Shown here one piece after another: positions 13,501-23,541 of a DNA stretch of 64,000 bases (the first letter of the stretch is position 1; every line of letters begins with the position of its first letter). The notes under the pieces are model-generated. The model had not been told where the DNA came from, ran no database searches, and was given only the letters and a program-made list of their open reading frames with translations. Position numbers and translations under genes: made by a program. Source of the DNA: Eudromia elegans (Eukaryota > Chordata > Aves > Tinamiformes > Tinamidae). The DNA is taken from positions 611,018-675,017 of the forward strand of contig PTEX01000167.1 in NCBI GenBank assembly GCA_003342815.1, given 5' to 3'.

Positions 13501-14289
13501 ATAAGAAACGTGGGAACATTTTTTTAACAGTATTTGAACTATAGATGAAGATATTCCTATCCTCATTAAAACAGTCATTTACAAATAGTATTTTAATTGC
13601 TATTCCCAAAAAATGGCATGTAAAGAATTCATTCTGCATCCTAGTAGAGTAATATTCCCGAGAATGACCGGCTGTTTTATCCCGTGCTGGAAAGTGGGAG
13701 CGCTTTGTCTTAGGATGACTCTGGGAGAGATGTGGCCTCTTTTGTCATTTCTTTCACTCTCCACTTAGAAGTTCCCCCCATGTCCTGTGGCCCATCTCCA
13801 CTTTTCTGAGCACTCCTTTCACATGTAGCCCTCACACCGAAACAAACTGCAGCTCTTCTTTCTCCACCTTCAGAACCTTCCTGAAAAAACTGTTGTTCCA
13901 GAATAACTTTCTAACGTGACGACTCTTAGCAAAATGAGCAGTGAGAGCTGGACCTGAGGTATCCCGCAGCCCCGGCATGGGGAGGGTCTTTTCACATTTT
14001 TATCAGCTTCATGTACTTGCCCGTGCTTCCTAAACTCATCTGGAAAATCTGCTCAGGTTCATTAGATGTTGTAGGTGGATGACTGGGAGATAATTAGGAA
14101 GAAAGCACTAAAGAGAAACTTCCTCAAGAGGAGAAAATACCAGAAACTTTAAAGTTGTGCTTTCATTCATTAAGCATCTTTTACCTTTTAGCTGAGAACA
14201 TCAAGAGAGTGTTTATGAGGAACACTGGAGAATCATATATTACTTAAACAGGATGCATCTGTTTCCTGTCATATTTGTAACTCATAAAT
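10563..14289. other. AT-rich non-coding DNA
   Basis: No gene is visible. The stretch contains a 25-base A run (listed separately) and, near 13,169-13,190, a short direct repeat of ttataaagtt. Composition is uniformly AT-rich. I recognise no transposon family here. Confidence 0.5.
11713..11737. repeat. Poly(A) tract, 25 bp
   Basis: An uninterrupted run of 25 A. It could be the tail of a processed retrocopy in plus orientation or a simple microsatellite. The upstream 300 bp is AT-rich with no recognisable coding sequence and no polyadenylation signal I can place convincingly, so a plain microsatellite is the safer reading. Confidence 0.8.
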
Positions 14290-14351
14290 AGATAAATCTA
14301 TTAATATCTATTAATATCTATAAATATTAATCTATTAATATAGATTTATCT
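14290..14351. repeat. AT-rich palindrome, 62 bp
   Basis: Outer arms agataaatct (14,290-14,299) and agatttatct (14,342-14,351) are exact reverse complements. Between them, the unit tattaatatc and its near-complement recur (ttaatatcta twice, then ataaatattaatctattaat). The whole can fold into a long AT-only hairpin. This looks like a tandem AT repeat that became palindromic, or a cruciform-prone site. Confidence 0.8.
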
Positions 14352-14994
14352 CCTGCAGAATATAGCTAGAGATTAATACAAGGACTACATTATGTCCAAT
14401 GGAATCAATAAAAACTTGTATATTTAAGGAACGTGTATATTCAAGGAACATGGTTAAGGAACTTGTTGTCTTCATGTTCATGACAAATGCTTTCTGCCTC
14501 TTTTTTTCCCTCTCACTGTGCTTTCGCTGTGTCAATATTGAAATGTTTGCTCTGCAACGAGATTATTGTTGCAGTTTGGAATTTTTATGAACCCTGGGCC
14601 CAGACTTGACCTTTCTTACATGAATTCTGGCACTACCTTACCACAAGCAATTCCTAATTGCTGATTACAGCTTATAATTACAAGAAGAGACTTACAACCA
14701 GGGAATGGAACCACTACGTTTGAATCTGTCCTGGGCCAGATCCAGCTGTGATTGAAGCTTTTCTAGCCGAGCTCTGAGTCCAAACCAATAGTAGTTTATT
14801 GTTCAGTTCACAGACCCTCAACGCAGGGCTCAAACCAATGCAAAGTGTTAACCTCCATCTCCTCCCCCTCCTTGAGTATCATTTACATTCCCAGATCTGT
14901 ACTGGATTTTTTTCCCAATACCTTAAATTTGGAATAGGAGACCATGCAGCTGGAGAGAAAAAAAAGAAAACGAGAAAAAAAAGCAGTGCCAGGA
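14352..14994. other. Non-coding DNA
   Basis: AT-rich, with no feature I can support. A purine-rich stretch near 14,950-14,990 leads into the GC patch that follows. Confidence 0.45.
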
Positions 14995-15410
14995 ATACCG
15001 GTGGTGCCGCTGCTGGGCAGGGGATTGGGAGCGATGGAGGGAAGAGCAGCTTGGCAGCACACGTCTGCTCTGTGCCCTTGTGCACGGCAGTGCGGCCGGA
15101 GCCCCTCGGACGTGCGCCAGCGGGAGCGTCCCTGGGTGCGGGCTGGCACTGCTCAGGAACGTGAGGGCGCCGAACCCAGGGGACGCTTGCAGGGCCTGCC
15201 GGTGGTAGCAACACGGTGTTGTCCTCCATGGGAAACGGGAAGCACAAGAGCGGCTCGCCTGGGCCTCGTGTGCGCAGGGAGTCCCCAAGGCGGGCGGCTC
15301 CCTGGCTAGGTGCGCATCAGAGGGGCGCCCGCAGCAGTGCAGCTCTGAGACCATCCGCCGGTGCGTCGGGTGGCAGGGGGACGGGAAGGAGGGACGTGCG
15401 GCAGCGTGGC
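14995..15410. other. CpG-rich patch
   Basis: About 415 bp with dense CpG, between AT-rich flanks. At least four frames on both strands stay open for 80-140 codons at the same place, which is typical of GC-driven shadow ORFs. None shows a recognisable domain. No core promoter element is obvious. Confidence 0.5.
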
Positions 15411-16279
15411 CTTTTCAAGGGAATTTTAAAGGCAAGCTGTCCTCTAGGTGCAGAGCATTTGCCAGGGGATGCATTTTTCAGTTGAACTATCATTCTGAGC
15501 TGGAAACCTTTTGTCTTACTTTGCTTCAGTTCTGGTGTGGGATTTGAGATCAAAAAAAATTCCCAAATAACAGCTNGAGTTTAGTTCTGGCTTTGGGGAA
15601 CATTTTGAAACAAGCTTGTGGTTCAAGTTTAGTTTTTTTCCTTATAACTGAAATATGAAAAATCCAACTTTCTTATTCAACCACTGAACTTTATTTTAAT
15701 CAAGAGCCTGCAAAAATGTCAGATTGGCTCTATCCTTTAATATATTTTTTATGGTTAATAAAGTCAAAGCTGTAGATGACTTAGTTCTAGTAGAAGCCCT
15801 TGACTTTGACCTCTGTCCTCTGGGAGGATGTTTACATGGTTCATATGGCAAAAGTGAAGCCTTTATCTCCTCTAGTTGTTCTAGTACTGTAGTTACTCGA
15901 AAGTCAAGTGCCTCCTATGTCTCTACATGCTGTGCAAGACCTGGCCTGTACTTGTGTTGCTGCAGCTTGTCTTACTGGCTGACTTTGGCTTCACTGATGG
16001 TGATGCTGGTTCCCGCCTGGGATAAGGTGAGCATCGCGCTGACCCTGGGACTAATACCAGCAGTTTATGACTCTGCAGCATTTTTGAATTTTAAGAAAGT
16101 GTCTCTGGAAGGGATCCTGGGAAGCGCATGTCACTTCCATCCTTTATAAGATTGGCTACAAATGCACCTCAAACAGGAAGGTGACTGACCACAGTTAGAC
16201 GTGGGCTGTTGGGAGAAGCCTTCCTGCCTTCCTCAAAGACAAATGCTGCCACACTGTCCCCTGGAGCTCTACCCGGGTG
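15411..16279. other. Non-coding DNA upstream of an old LINE
   Basis: A plus-strand frame is open for 141 codons at 15,724-16,149. Its composition looks like ordinary flanking DNA and I recognise no domain. A donor-like ataag/gtgagc occurs at about 16,027. The stretch could hold decayed LINE sequence continuous with the element that starts near 16,280, but I cannot align it. Confidence 0.35.
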
Positions 16280-17345
16280 TAGCATGTACACAGAGGAACC
16301 AGTGGGCATACTAAACTGGACTTGCAAAAAGCCTTTGACAAAGTTCCTCACCAAAGATTATCAAAGAAATAAATCTGCACCAGTTTTGTAGAAAAAAAAA
16401 ATCTTTTACCGGTTGAATTCAGGTGATGGGATACTAAGGAAAAGGTAAGGCGTAAGCAGTGCCTTTCAGGATGAGGAAAAGTTGGTAGTGTCATCTCCAC
16501 AAATTGAAGCTGGGACAACTTTTGTTCAGCATTGTCATTAATGACGTGGAGAAGGGAGTGAATAGTGAAATCTCCAGGTTTGTGACTGATACGGTACACT
16601 TTTAGGTTGCCAGATGTTATGCCAATGATAAGAAAGTCCAGAACAACCTCACAAAACGGAACAAATGGTTGGAAAACTGGCAAAAGAGCTTGCATGTGGG
16701 TGAAGGTGTATGTAGAAAAATAATCTCAACTGCCTATGCAAAGCTGAGTTCAGAACTGACAGGTACAGCATAGCAGAGAGAGTTTGGAGTCATCCCTGAC
16801 AGTTCCCTGAACTCAACAGCTCCGTGAGCAGCGGCAGTCAAAAAAGCCAGAAGAATGATGGGCACCAGCAGGAGTACTGTTGGTAGAAGACAGGCAGTAT
16901 CATTTCATCACTGTATAATATTTCAGTGAGCTCATGTCCTGGTGTGTAATTCTGGTCCCCACACATCACTAAGAACATAGTCAAGTTAGAAAACTGCTTT
17001 ATGAGGAGAGACTACAGAGTCCTCAGTTGGAAGAGGTGAAGGGAGATTGAGGGGATGATCAAGGTGGGAAGGAAGGGATCGAGGTTTGCAAACTCATGAA
17101 AGCAGTGGATCAGCTGGGTACTGAACTGCCATTCGCCAAATGCCACTAGACTGAGAGTAGAGGCACATAATAGAGAGACAGGACAATCAATTTAAAACAG
17201 CTAAAGGGAGGTACTTACTTCCAAGAAAAGTAGTGAACTTTGGACATCGGCTGCCACTGGAGGCTGCAGAGGCAAGCAGTATCTGCAGCTTCAAAACAGG
17301 GATTGGAAAAATTCAGCTATCCGCAGTGGGAACGCAGAGGGAATG
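16280..17345 (+). pseudogene. Ancient, heavily decayed CR1/L3-like LINE (ORF2 relic)
   Basis: Fragments of reverse transcriptase can be read in order on the plus strand, in shifting frames. LDLQKAFDKVPHQRL lies near 16,317-16,365. An 'INDVEKGVNSEISRF' block near 16,538-16,582 corresponds to the IND(L/V)..G...SKFADD region, with the catalytic DD lost. A 'GVIPDSSL' block lies near 16,788, a 'KKARRMMG' block near 16,838, and a 'GHRLPLEAAEASSI' C-terminal block near 17,245-17,290. The order and spacing match ORF2 of the CR1/L3 clade (reverse transcriptase through the C-terminal conserved region). The wording is closer to the older, reptile-like CR1 than to the younger avian copies elsewhere in the window. 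Stops and frameshifts occur throughout, so it is long dead. Confidence 0.75.
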
Positions 17346-19206
17346 GACAGCTTAAGGTGTCAACCTAACGTATCTGGGCTCACACGTTCACCTAAAACAG
17401 CATCTGCCACTGCCAGAGATGCTGGGCGAGGAGGAGCCTTTGCTCTCTCACAGTGGGGTGCTTCATATGTTCTTGGGTCATATTCGGAGCTCTATATTTG
17501 TCCTATAAATATAAAGTGAAAGGCAGGTAAAAGAATTGATTCAGGAAATTGCTTTAATGTGTGAGCTACAGTGTAACTGATGTTCTGAATATGGATCACA
17601 ATAAGAACCCTGCTGTCTTTTTACTAAAGTCAAAGATGAGATACTGTGTTTCCTGTTACTTCTGGCATCAGAGCGTAGAGACTGGTAGGAATAATACTTG
17701 TTAGAACTTTCTCCCAGGAGATGTTGTTTAGCTGTTTACTCTGTGGGCTGTCTGTTAGGGGAGTGCCTTGCCCTCCTGTGTAGATGTACAAGCTCCCTAG
17801 CTGCCTCTTCTTCACCGTCTCCATGAACCAAAGGTCATCTTCTGGCTAATGAAATCTTAGGATTTGTGGCTGCCAGGAGCAGAAAGCTCGTTGATATCTT
17901 GCCTTTTTTTGTTATATAGCACTGGGCTTGTAAGCTGAGGTTTTGCTCCCTCATTGAGTGCTTCTGGAGACTAGATCGTGGAAGGGTTTGATGTAGTCAG
18001 CAGTCTGGCAAACCTGCACCTTCTGCACTTGGAAGTAGCTCTTTTCATTTCTCTCTGGGAGGATATTTCCAAGTATATTGTGGGGGGAAAAAAGATCAAA
18101 TATTGTCTATTTTGCTTGCTTCCATGGGAGCAGTAGGAAAGCAATATAGGAAAGACATACATCATGTTCCCTCGTAGAATTTTAGGCTATATATAGCAAT
18201 TTGGAATAGGTGGGGGAGAGAGAGCTAGGAGCTATTACTGTGAACTAGAAAAGTGTCCTTCATGGCTGACCAGGCATCATCTGGAAGGTTTTGAATTCCT
18301 TATTAACAGTTGTTATTAGTAAATGCTTCTTCCGAGGAAGGCTGGATGCTTGCCACCTGTGTCCATGGGGTCATCCGTTAATTGACACGCAGCTAACTGT
18401 GTCTCACATTTGCTCCTGCAGTCTTTGCACCTTTGGCCATAGAGCCTTGCAATGCTGGTATGCTCCTTAACCCCAACCGCTTTTGGCCACAAGAGCAACT
18501 CCTTCCACTTTTGTCCCTTCTGTGCTGAGCTGAGATTTCTTGATGGTGCTCAACTGCCCAAAAGAAGCCCGTGTGCGGTCCCTCCCCGGCTGGGCTCCGC
18601 AGCGCTTTGTGACAACTAGGGGTCTGCCAGCNTGGCAGCATGGGCCAGCTTGAACGCCGTCCATTCACACTCTGCAGTCGGCCCTGGCTTCTTATCTGCG
18701 TCTGGACGTAATTCAAGCTGTTGGATTTAATTAGAAAGTCTTGTCTGTTTGGGGACCTACTCAACTTAGGAATAGCCTTTCCACCCTTATTCTGCTATCT
18801 GTGTAGGTGCTTTCAGTGATAACATTCAAAGTGCATTTTTGGTCACCGGAGGGCAGTTAAAAAATTGATAGGTTTCATTATGTCATGCAACCAACTGCTG
18901 TTGCTATAGGTACTCTGAGAAGAGAGTAAGTGAATAAGATGAAGCAACTCGTCCAGTTTTGGTAGGGACTTCATACCGTATAGAGAGTTCTTCAGCTGTA
19001 GAAAGTGATATCCAATACTCCTTTTCAAGTGCAATTTTTGCATTTTTTTGATGCAGAATGTATAAGAAAGTCTCTGCAAGCATTGCATTTCAGAATATAT
19101 ATCTTTCTAGAAGCAGAAATGTTTTAGACTGGAAGGGACAGTTACAATAAGTTTTTCCAAGTGATCCATCCAGTTGGCCCGGAACCAGGAGATGGCACCG
19201 GCCCTT
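17346..19206. other. Non-coding DNA with unassigned minus-strand ORFs
   Basis: Two minus-strand frames look somewhat protein-like: 17,630-17,824, preceded by an acceptor-like atttcattag near 17,845, and 18,843-19,088 (81 codons from an ATG). Neither matches a family I know, and neither has a consistent donor. I do not call them genes. No dispersed repeat is recognisable in the rest. Confidence 0.35.
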
Positions 19207-19356
19207 GCTGCTTGACTGCCCTGCGGTGTGACCTGGCCCGAGTGGCTTCACTTCTCTTAGTATCAGTTTCTCCACTTGTGAAATGAGAGCACTGCAGAGC
19301 AGTTAAAATCCGTGGGTGAAAGGATCTGTGCTGGAGATGCACATTTATATGCTGCA
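19207..19356 (+). repeat. MIR-like SINE, near full core
   Basis: The plus strand carries the classic MIR-type sequence. It starts gtgtgacctggcccgagtgg, then ttcacttctcttagtatcag, then tttctccacttgtgaaatga. This corresponds to the family pattern 'gtgtgaccttgggcaagtcacttcacttctctgtgcctcagtttc..catctgtaaaatg'. The L2-like tail is recognisable but decayed (tgaaaggatctgtgctggag, then atgcacatttatatgc). MIR-type SINEs are tRNA-derived, mobilised by L2 LINEs, and extinct in birds, so this copy dates from deep in amniote history. Confidence 0.65.
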
Positions 19357-19819
19357 GTTAAGGTAAAATAGGCAATTGCACTATAAGGCAATTGGTGCCT
19401 CTAGAAATGATCTCCTTGTCATTCACACCTACTTCACTCCTCAGAATGTAAGTCAATATCAAATGCCCCATTAACGTAACTTTTTAATAATCAACAACAC
19501 AGGTAAAGATCATATACTGTAGTATAATTCTTTCTTTGCCAAAATATAGGTCATCTAGCCCATGAAACTGCAAAACAGTTTTATCCTCTTGGATTTTTTC
19601 CCCCTTAAAAAAGCAGCTGGGATGTAATCATATTTGGGAAGATATCAATGTCTGTAATTCTATCCAATAGCCAGGAGCTGGTCTACAGAAGGATATTGCT
19701 TTTTGCATACCTCTTGCACATGACACCACTCAGCCTGCCTTAATCATCTCCTCAAGCTAAAAGATTTAAGACAGTCTTCCTGTCTTAAGAAGAATATATG
19801 TCAGAATGCCCCAACTTAC
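19357..19819. other. Non-coding DNA, downstream of the exon-like segment
   Basis: AT-rich DNA with no recognisable feature. On the minus strand it would be intron following the donor at 19,819. Confidence 0.4.
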
Positions 19820-19975
19820 TTGTCTGCCTTGTCGGTAGGTTGAAATGTCTGAATAAAAGCCGCTGTCGGAGACACCTCTGTGTTCCTGTTCTACATAAAC
19901 AAAGGCAAAGAAGTGCAGCTTTCCATACCAGGGCCCGTCATGCTGGTGCTGTGCACAGTGGTCTGTCAAGAACAC
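19820..19975 (-). CDS. Putative internal exon, 52 codons, product unknown
   Basis: On the minus strand a tract ending ccttgcttttcag abuts GTG at 19,975. The frame stays open for exactly 156 nt, to 19,820, where gtaagt follows. The exon is therefore phase 0 at both ends. The product is rich in aromatic and polar residues (GPWYGKLHFFAFVYVEQEHR, then DSGFYSDISTYRQG), has no low-complexity bias, and looks like a folded domain. I do not recognise the family. No upstream or downstream partner exon with matching phase is evident within a few kilobases. It could be one exon of a large minus-strand gene, a relic, or chance: a 52-codon open frame between two good sites is not rare at this scale. Confidence 0.3.
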
Positions 19976-20334
19976 CTGAAAAGCAAGGTTTTGTAATTCA
20001 TTTTCTTAAACATTTTGTTTGTGGGGATAAGTTTGCTGAATGTTAGAGGAAATTAGATCATGGCTCAAGATTTCATTTTTAATGTTTACTTTTACCTGAC
20101 CAGCTGTGGGACACAGCTCAAGCTGTTTGAGGAGCAGAACATACAATTCCCAGACAGCTGTTCAGTCCTTTGCATGGAGTCTCCCAGTTTGTCAGTGACA
20201 GTGAGAAGTTTCATGCTGAATTTTGTTACAGTAGTTTGCAAAAGTGACTGTCCTCGAGAAAACGTATGCCTTGCATTTTTCAAGTTTTTCAGCTTTATTC
20301 TGACAAGTATGAGAATTGTATTTACAACACTCAC

Positions 20335-20543
20335 CTAACGTATAGCACAGCAGTTGCTTAAAAAGTTTTGAGGCTTATGCATTAGTCTGCTTAACACAAA
20401 GTTCTAGAGATAAATTGTAGTAAATGAAGTCAGTGCTTTGGCAGTTATGGGCCATACTGAGTCTTCTTTGTGCCGGTGCATAAAGGCCAAAGGAAATCTC
20501 TGTTTCTATAGCCAGAGAAAGAGAATATTTGTCATCAGTAATT
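20335..20543 (-). other. Exon-like segment with strong splice signals, partly coding
   Basis: On the minus strand a textbook acceptor (ttgttgttgtttctttggcag) opens the segment at 20,543. A good donor (gttag/gtgagt) closes it after 20,335. A frame stays open for the first 56 codons (it reads ITDDKYSLSLAIETEISFGL near its start), then stops at 20,375-20,377. The segment lies 359 bp upstream, on that strand, of the putative exon at 19,820-19,975. The two cannot be joined into one open frame: in the frame required by the next exon, the last codon before the donor is TAG. It may be an exon of a non-coding RNA, a terminal coding exon, or chance. Confidence 0.25.
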
Positions 20544-21784
20544 CTGCCAAAGAAACAACAACAAAGAAACTGAATAGATAACAGAGAATAAAAAAGAGGT
20601 TTATAATTTTGTTTCATGTTAAGTTACGTATAAAAACATAGTTAAGTTCAGCTAGATGACATGAAAAATGATTCCCCCTAGTTTCAGTGTGTCTTTTACT
20701 GACCTGCGCCAGTGAGGCTGCTCAGAGACAGCGGCGCGGGAGCCTTTCCCAGCCTCCTCCTCCTGCAGCTGCTGTGCTCCTGACAGTTCCCGTGGGGTGG
20801 GAGCTTCTCCGTGAGGTCCTGCAAACCCTTGCCTTAATTTCCAGAGAAATCAAGCACATAAAATCAGGTCACATTTCTTCTTTCTTAAGTTAATGAATAG
20901 TACCAAGTAGCATCAAAATTTATGCTCCGTTTTTTTCAGATCTTTTCTGTGTCCAAATACTTGGTCTAACCACACTGCATTTAATCCAGACTAAGTAAAA
21001 AGGAGTAATGGAAGGGAAGTGACAGCTGTGCTCTGCTGAGAGCCTAATGCTGATCTGCACTGTTCTGGTTGCTCCATGCAATATAAAGCAGATTAAAGGG
21101 TCCTCTGTCTCGCTCCAGCTGCCCATAGGCATCAGGAGTCCTGTGGACACTGAGAGGTAACTTAGGCCCTGGGGAAAAGTCTGGCCATGTCTCAGCTGCC
21201 CTCAGCGGAGTCTCTTGTATCGAAATAGGGAGAAGATGGTGAAACCAGCACTGCAACTCCACTGTGTGCATGAATTGGCAAAAGGGAAAGGGCTGCATCC
21301 TCTGATGCGCACAGGAGAGTAACAGGATTTTAAATGTTTGTGGTATGCATTGTCAAGTCTTCTAACTACCTTATGGAAAGGCAATATGAAATATGAACTG
21401 GAATCGTTCTGTAAAATGAAACTGTAGAGGATATACTGTGGAATAAGTCTATTCAAATAAATGGGGCTGTGCCAAGTGAGCATGCTGCCCCATATTACAA
21501 CCCTTATCCAGGCAGCTGGCACAATACACTGGTCATTCATGGCGCCCTCTTTCTTAGCAGAACTGCATTCTGATGGACTACCAGGGAAAGCAATTTCCAG
21601 GCTTGCACAATCTCTTTTGAGAATGCTTTGTCCTCGGAAATAGTGGAAGGCTTATGGAAATTACAGTGGATGCAACCAAATAGTTAGTGCATGCACAATA
21701 AAGCAATGATTGCAGGTACCAAGCAAAATTAGCCTCTCTATAACTCATGTCACTCTTTGCAAGAGCAGATAATTCCAACTGCTG

Positions 21785-21950
21785 TCCTTGACCAAATCTC
21801 TGCTACTGAGCATGTGTCCAGCTGGCTGCTGCCTTAAACCTCAGTTCTGGCTCCACTCCAATGCTGAAGTGATTTCCATAAGCACATCATTTATAAAGTG
21901 CTTTGGAATCCTTCAGGATGAAAGATACTATGTAAATGTCATGCACTGTA
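21785..21950 (+). repeat. MIR-like SINE, 3' half and tail
   Basis: A 'ttaaacctcagtt' block near 21,833 corresponds to the SINE core. Near 21,893-21,942 the tail reads ataaagtgctttggaatcct, then tcaggatgaaag, then atactatgtaaatg. This matches the amniote SINE/L2 tail pattern (gcgctttgagatcct..ggatgaaaggcgctatataaatg). It is the same family as the copies near 1.35 kb and 19.2 kb, and equally old. Confidence 0.55.
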
Positions 21951-22518
21951 TTACATTCAAGACATTAATAACATTTTTCTGTTACTTCACCTATCAGATA
22001 AACTAATTGAGGACAGAGAGCATGTTATGCATTTTTGGGCCAAGGCATTTTTTTAAAAAAATGTTTGCAGAGCTCAGCCCTCCTCAATGCTGCTGATCAG
22101 GTGCTAAAGTAGAGGGTGTTTCTCCTCCTATCCGTGTAGTGCTCTGTCCTCTACACAAGGCAAGACAGAAAAGGGTAATTCCACCCATTTGTGGTATGTA
22201 GTTCAGGGGCATGTTCACTGTCCTCCGCCTCTCCTCTGGCTAGTACAGGCGCTGGATCCGCTGCAGATCTATGTGCTGTGTTGAAGCAGCAGCGCATGGC
22301 GTGTGCAGCGTGTCTGCTGCTCCGGCCCCAGCTGCCCACGCTGCCTGTTGGGACTCCCGCGGCGCACCCTGAGCAGCAGCTCTGTGTCAGCACAGGGCCT
22401 TGTCTCCTGGGAGATTTGACTCTTAACTCACAGGTCATGTTGCAATAAATCTCCTGGAGTGAAGAATGACAGAATTTCAGTGGATAAAGTTGTTCAAGGT
22501 ATAGAATGTTGGTATTTG

Positions 22519-22625
22519 TACAAACTTACATATATAAACTTGCATATACATATATATGTATTTGCTTATGCAGGGATTTGTACTTGCAAATATATATGTA
22601 CTTGCTTCTTACAGGATTTGCAGCA
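22519..22625. repeat. AT-rich imperfect tandem repeat
   Basis: Units around acttgcatatacatatatat, then gtatttgcttatgcaggga, then ttgtacttgcaaatatatat recur imperfectly. The units share tttgtacttgca and tatatatgta. This is a degenerate microsatellite. Confidence 0.6.
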
Positions 22626-23497
22626 TTTTTAAAAATATATTAGCTGGCCCTAAGATACTCTGAGAACCACCTTTCTGGATTTTGGCAGGGCACAAATGGA
22701 GAAGTCTATATGCACGGAAATAGAAGGCATAGTCAGAAAGTTCTTCAAACAGTAGGAGTGGTCAATGGACATTTTCTTGTTTCAGATTTAGTTTAACCTC
22801 AAGAGAGGCTTGACTGGGATTTTAAGTTGGGAGTGAAAGTGTTCCTCAGTTTTATTTCTCCGAGTCTGCTTCCCTCGGCCCTGGTTGCGGAACGTCAGAC
22901 GCCGGAGGCAACGCTGACCTGCGCTGTTTTAATCTCAGACTGAACAGTTCTTTTGTTTTATTTTTTTTTTAATGAACCCTTAACTTCTGTAAGCTCCATT
23001 CTTCTGCGAGCTTTGCAGAAATAAAATTCATCAAGAAGGAGGAAGCATAATATGACAAAAGTTGTGGTTTTATTGAAAGAGAGCTTTGTGGTATTTTGCT
23101 TGTGAAATGTGTTTAACATAGAGTTTAAGGATTGGCAATTTGTTTAAAGAAATGGGTAAAATATTTAAAACCGCCACTTTATTTAAACCATTGTGCCTCC
23201 TTCAGTAAACATTCAGTACATGACTGAACCCTGTATGAACTTGTGCTTGTTGCTGGTTAAATAGATTCTGAGCTTAAATGAAAGGGCGCTGCTATTGAGA
23301 ACAGGACAAAAAAGTTGCATGTGCATTTTTTTTTTTATTTGCCCACACACAAGCTCTTACCCCCCAAAATACTGCGTTCACAGGATCTTTTATTAAAACA
23401 CCGTTTTTTTCCTAGGCCTCAAAGTACTAAACTGAAAGCAAGCTGTTAACAGAAATGAGTAATTATTGAAGCTCTAACAGGCAGCTTTCATTGAAGT

Positions 23498-23541
23498 TGA
23501 TTACAGCAGCCATATAATCACTTTTACGGATGCTGTAATCA
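23498..23541. promoter_or_regulatory. Inverted repeat around GATTA cores, possible regulatory element
   Basis: Arms tgattacagca (23,498-23,508) and tgctgtaatca (23,531-23,541) are perfect 11-bp reverse complements separated by 22 bp. Each arm carries GATTA/TAATC, the core bound by OTX/PITX-type homeodomains, and a third TAATC-like core (ataatca) lies in the loop. The surrounding 500 bp is AT-rich and complex, the texture of many vertebrate conserved non-coding elements. A regulatory role is inference only. Confidence 0.3.

Noticed and set aside
14799-15354. Four or more open frames over 80-140 codons
   Set aside because: Same reason: they sit in the 15.0-15.4 kb GC patch, run on both strands, and show low-complexity composition.
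15724-16149. 141-codon plus-strand frame with many Cys and Ser residues
   Set aside because: No recognisable domain, no clear acceptor, and it lies against a decayed LINE. Probably chance.
19090-19342. Minus-strand frames of 61-66 codons
   Set aside because: They are antisense reads of the MIR-like SINE.
20092-20334. 80-codon minus-strand frame ending in a donor-like gtcag/gtaaaa
   Set aside because: The acceptor is weak (ctcgaggacag), and its phase fits neither of the neighbouring exon-like segments.
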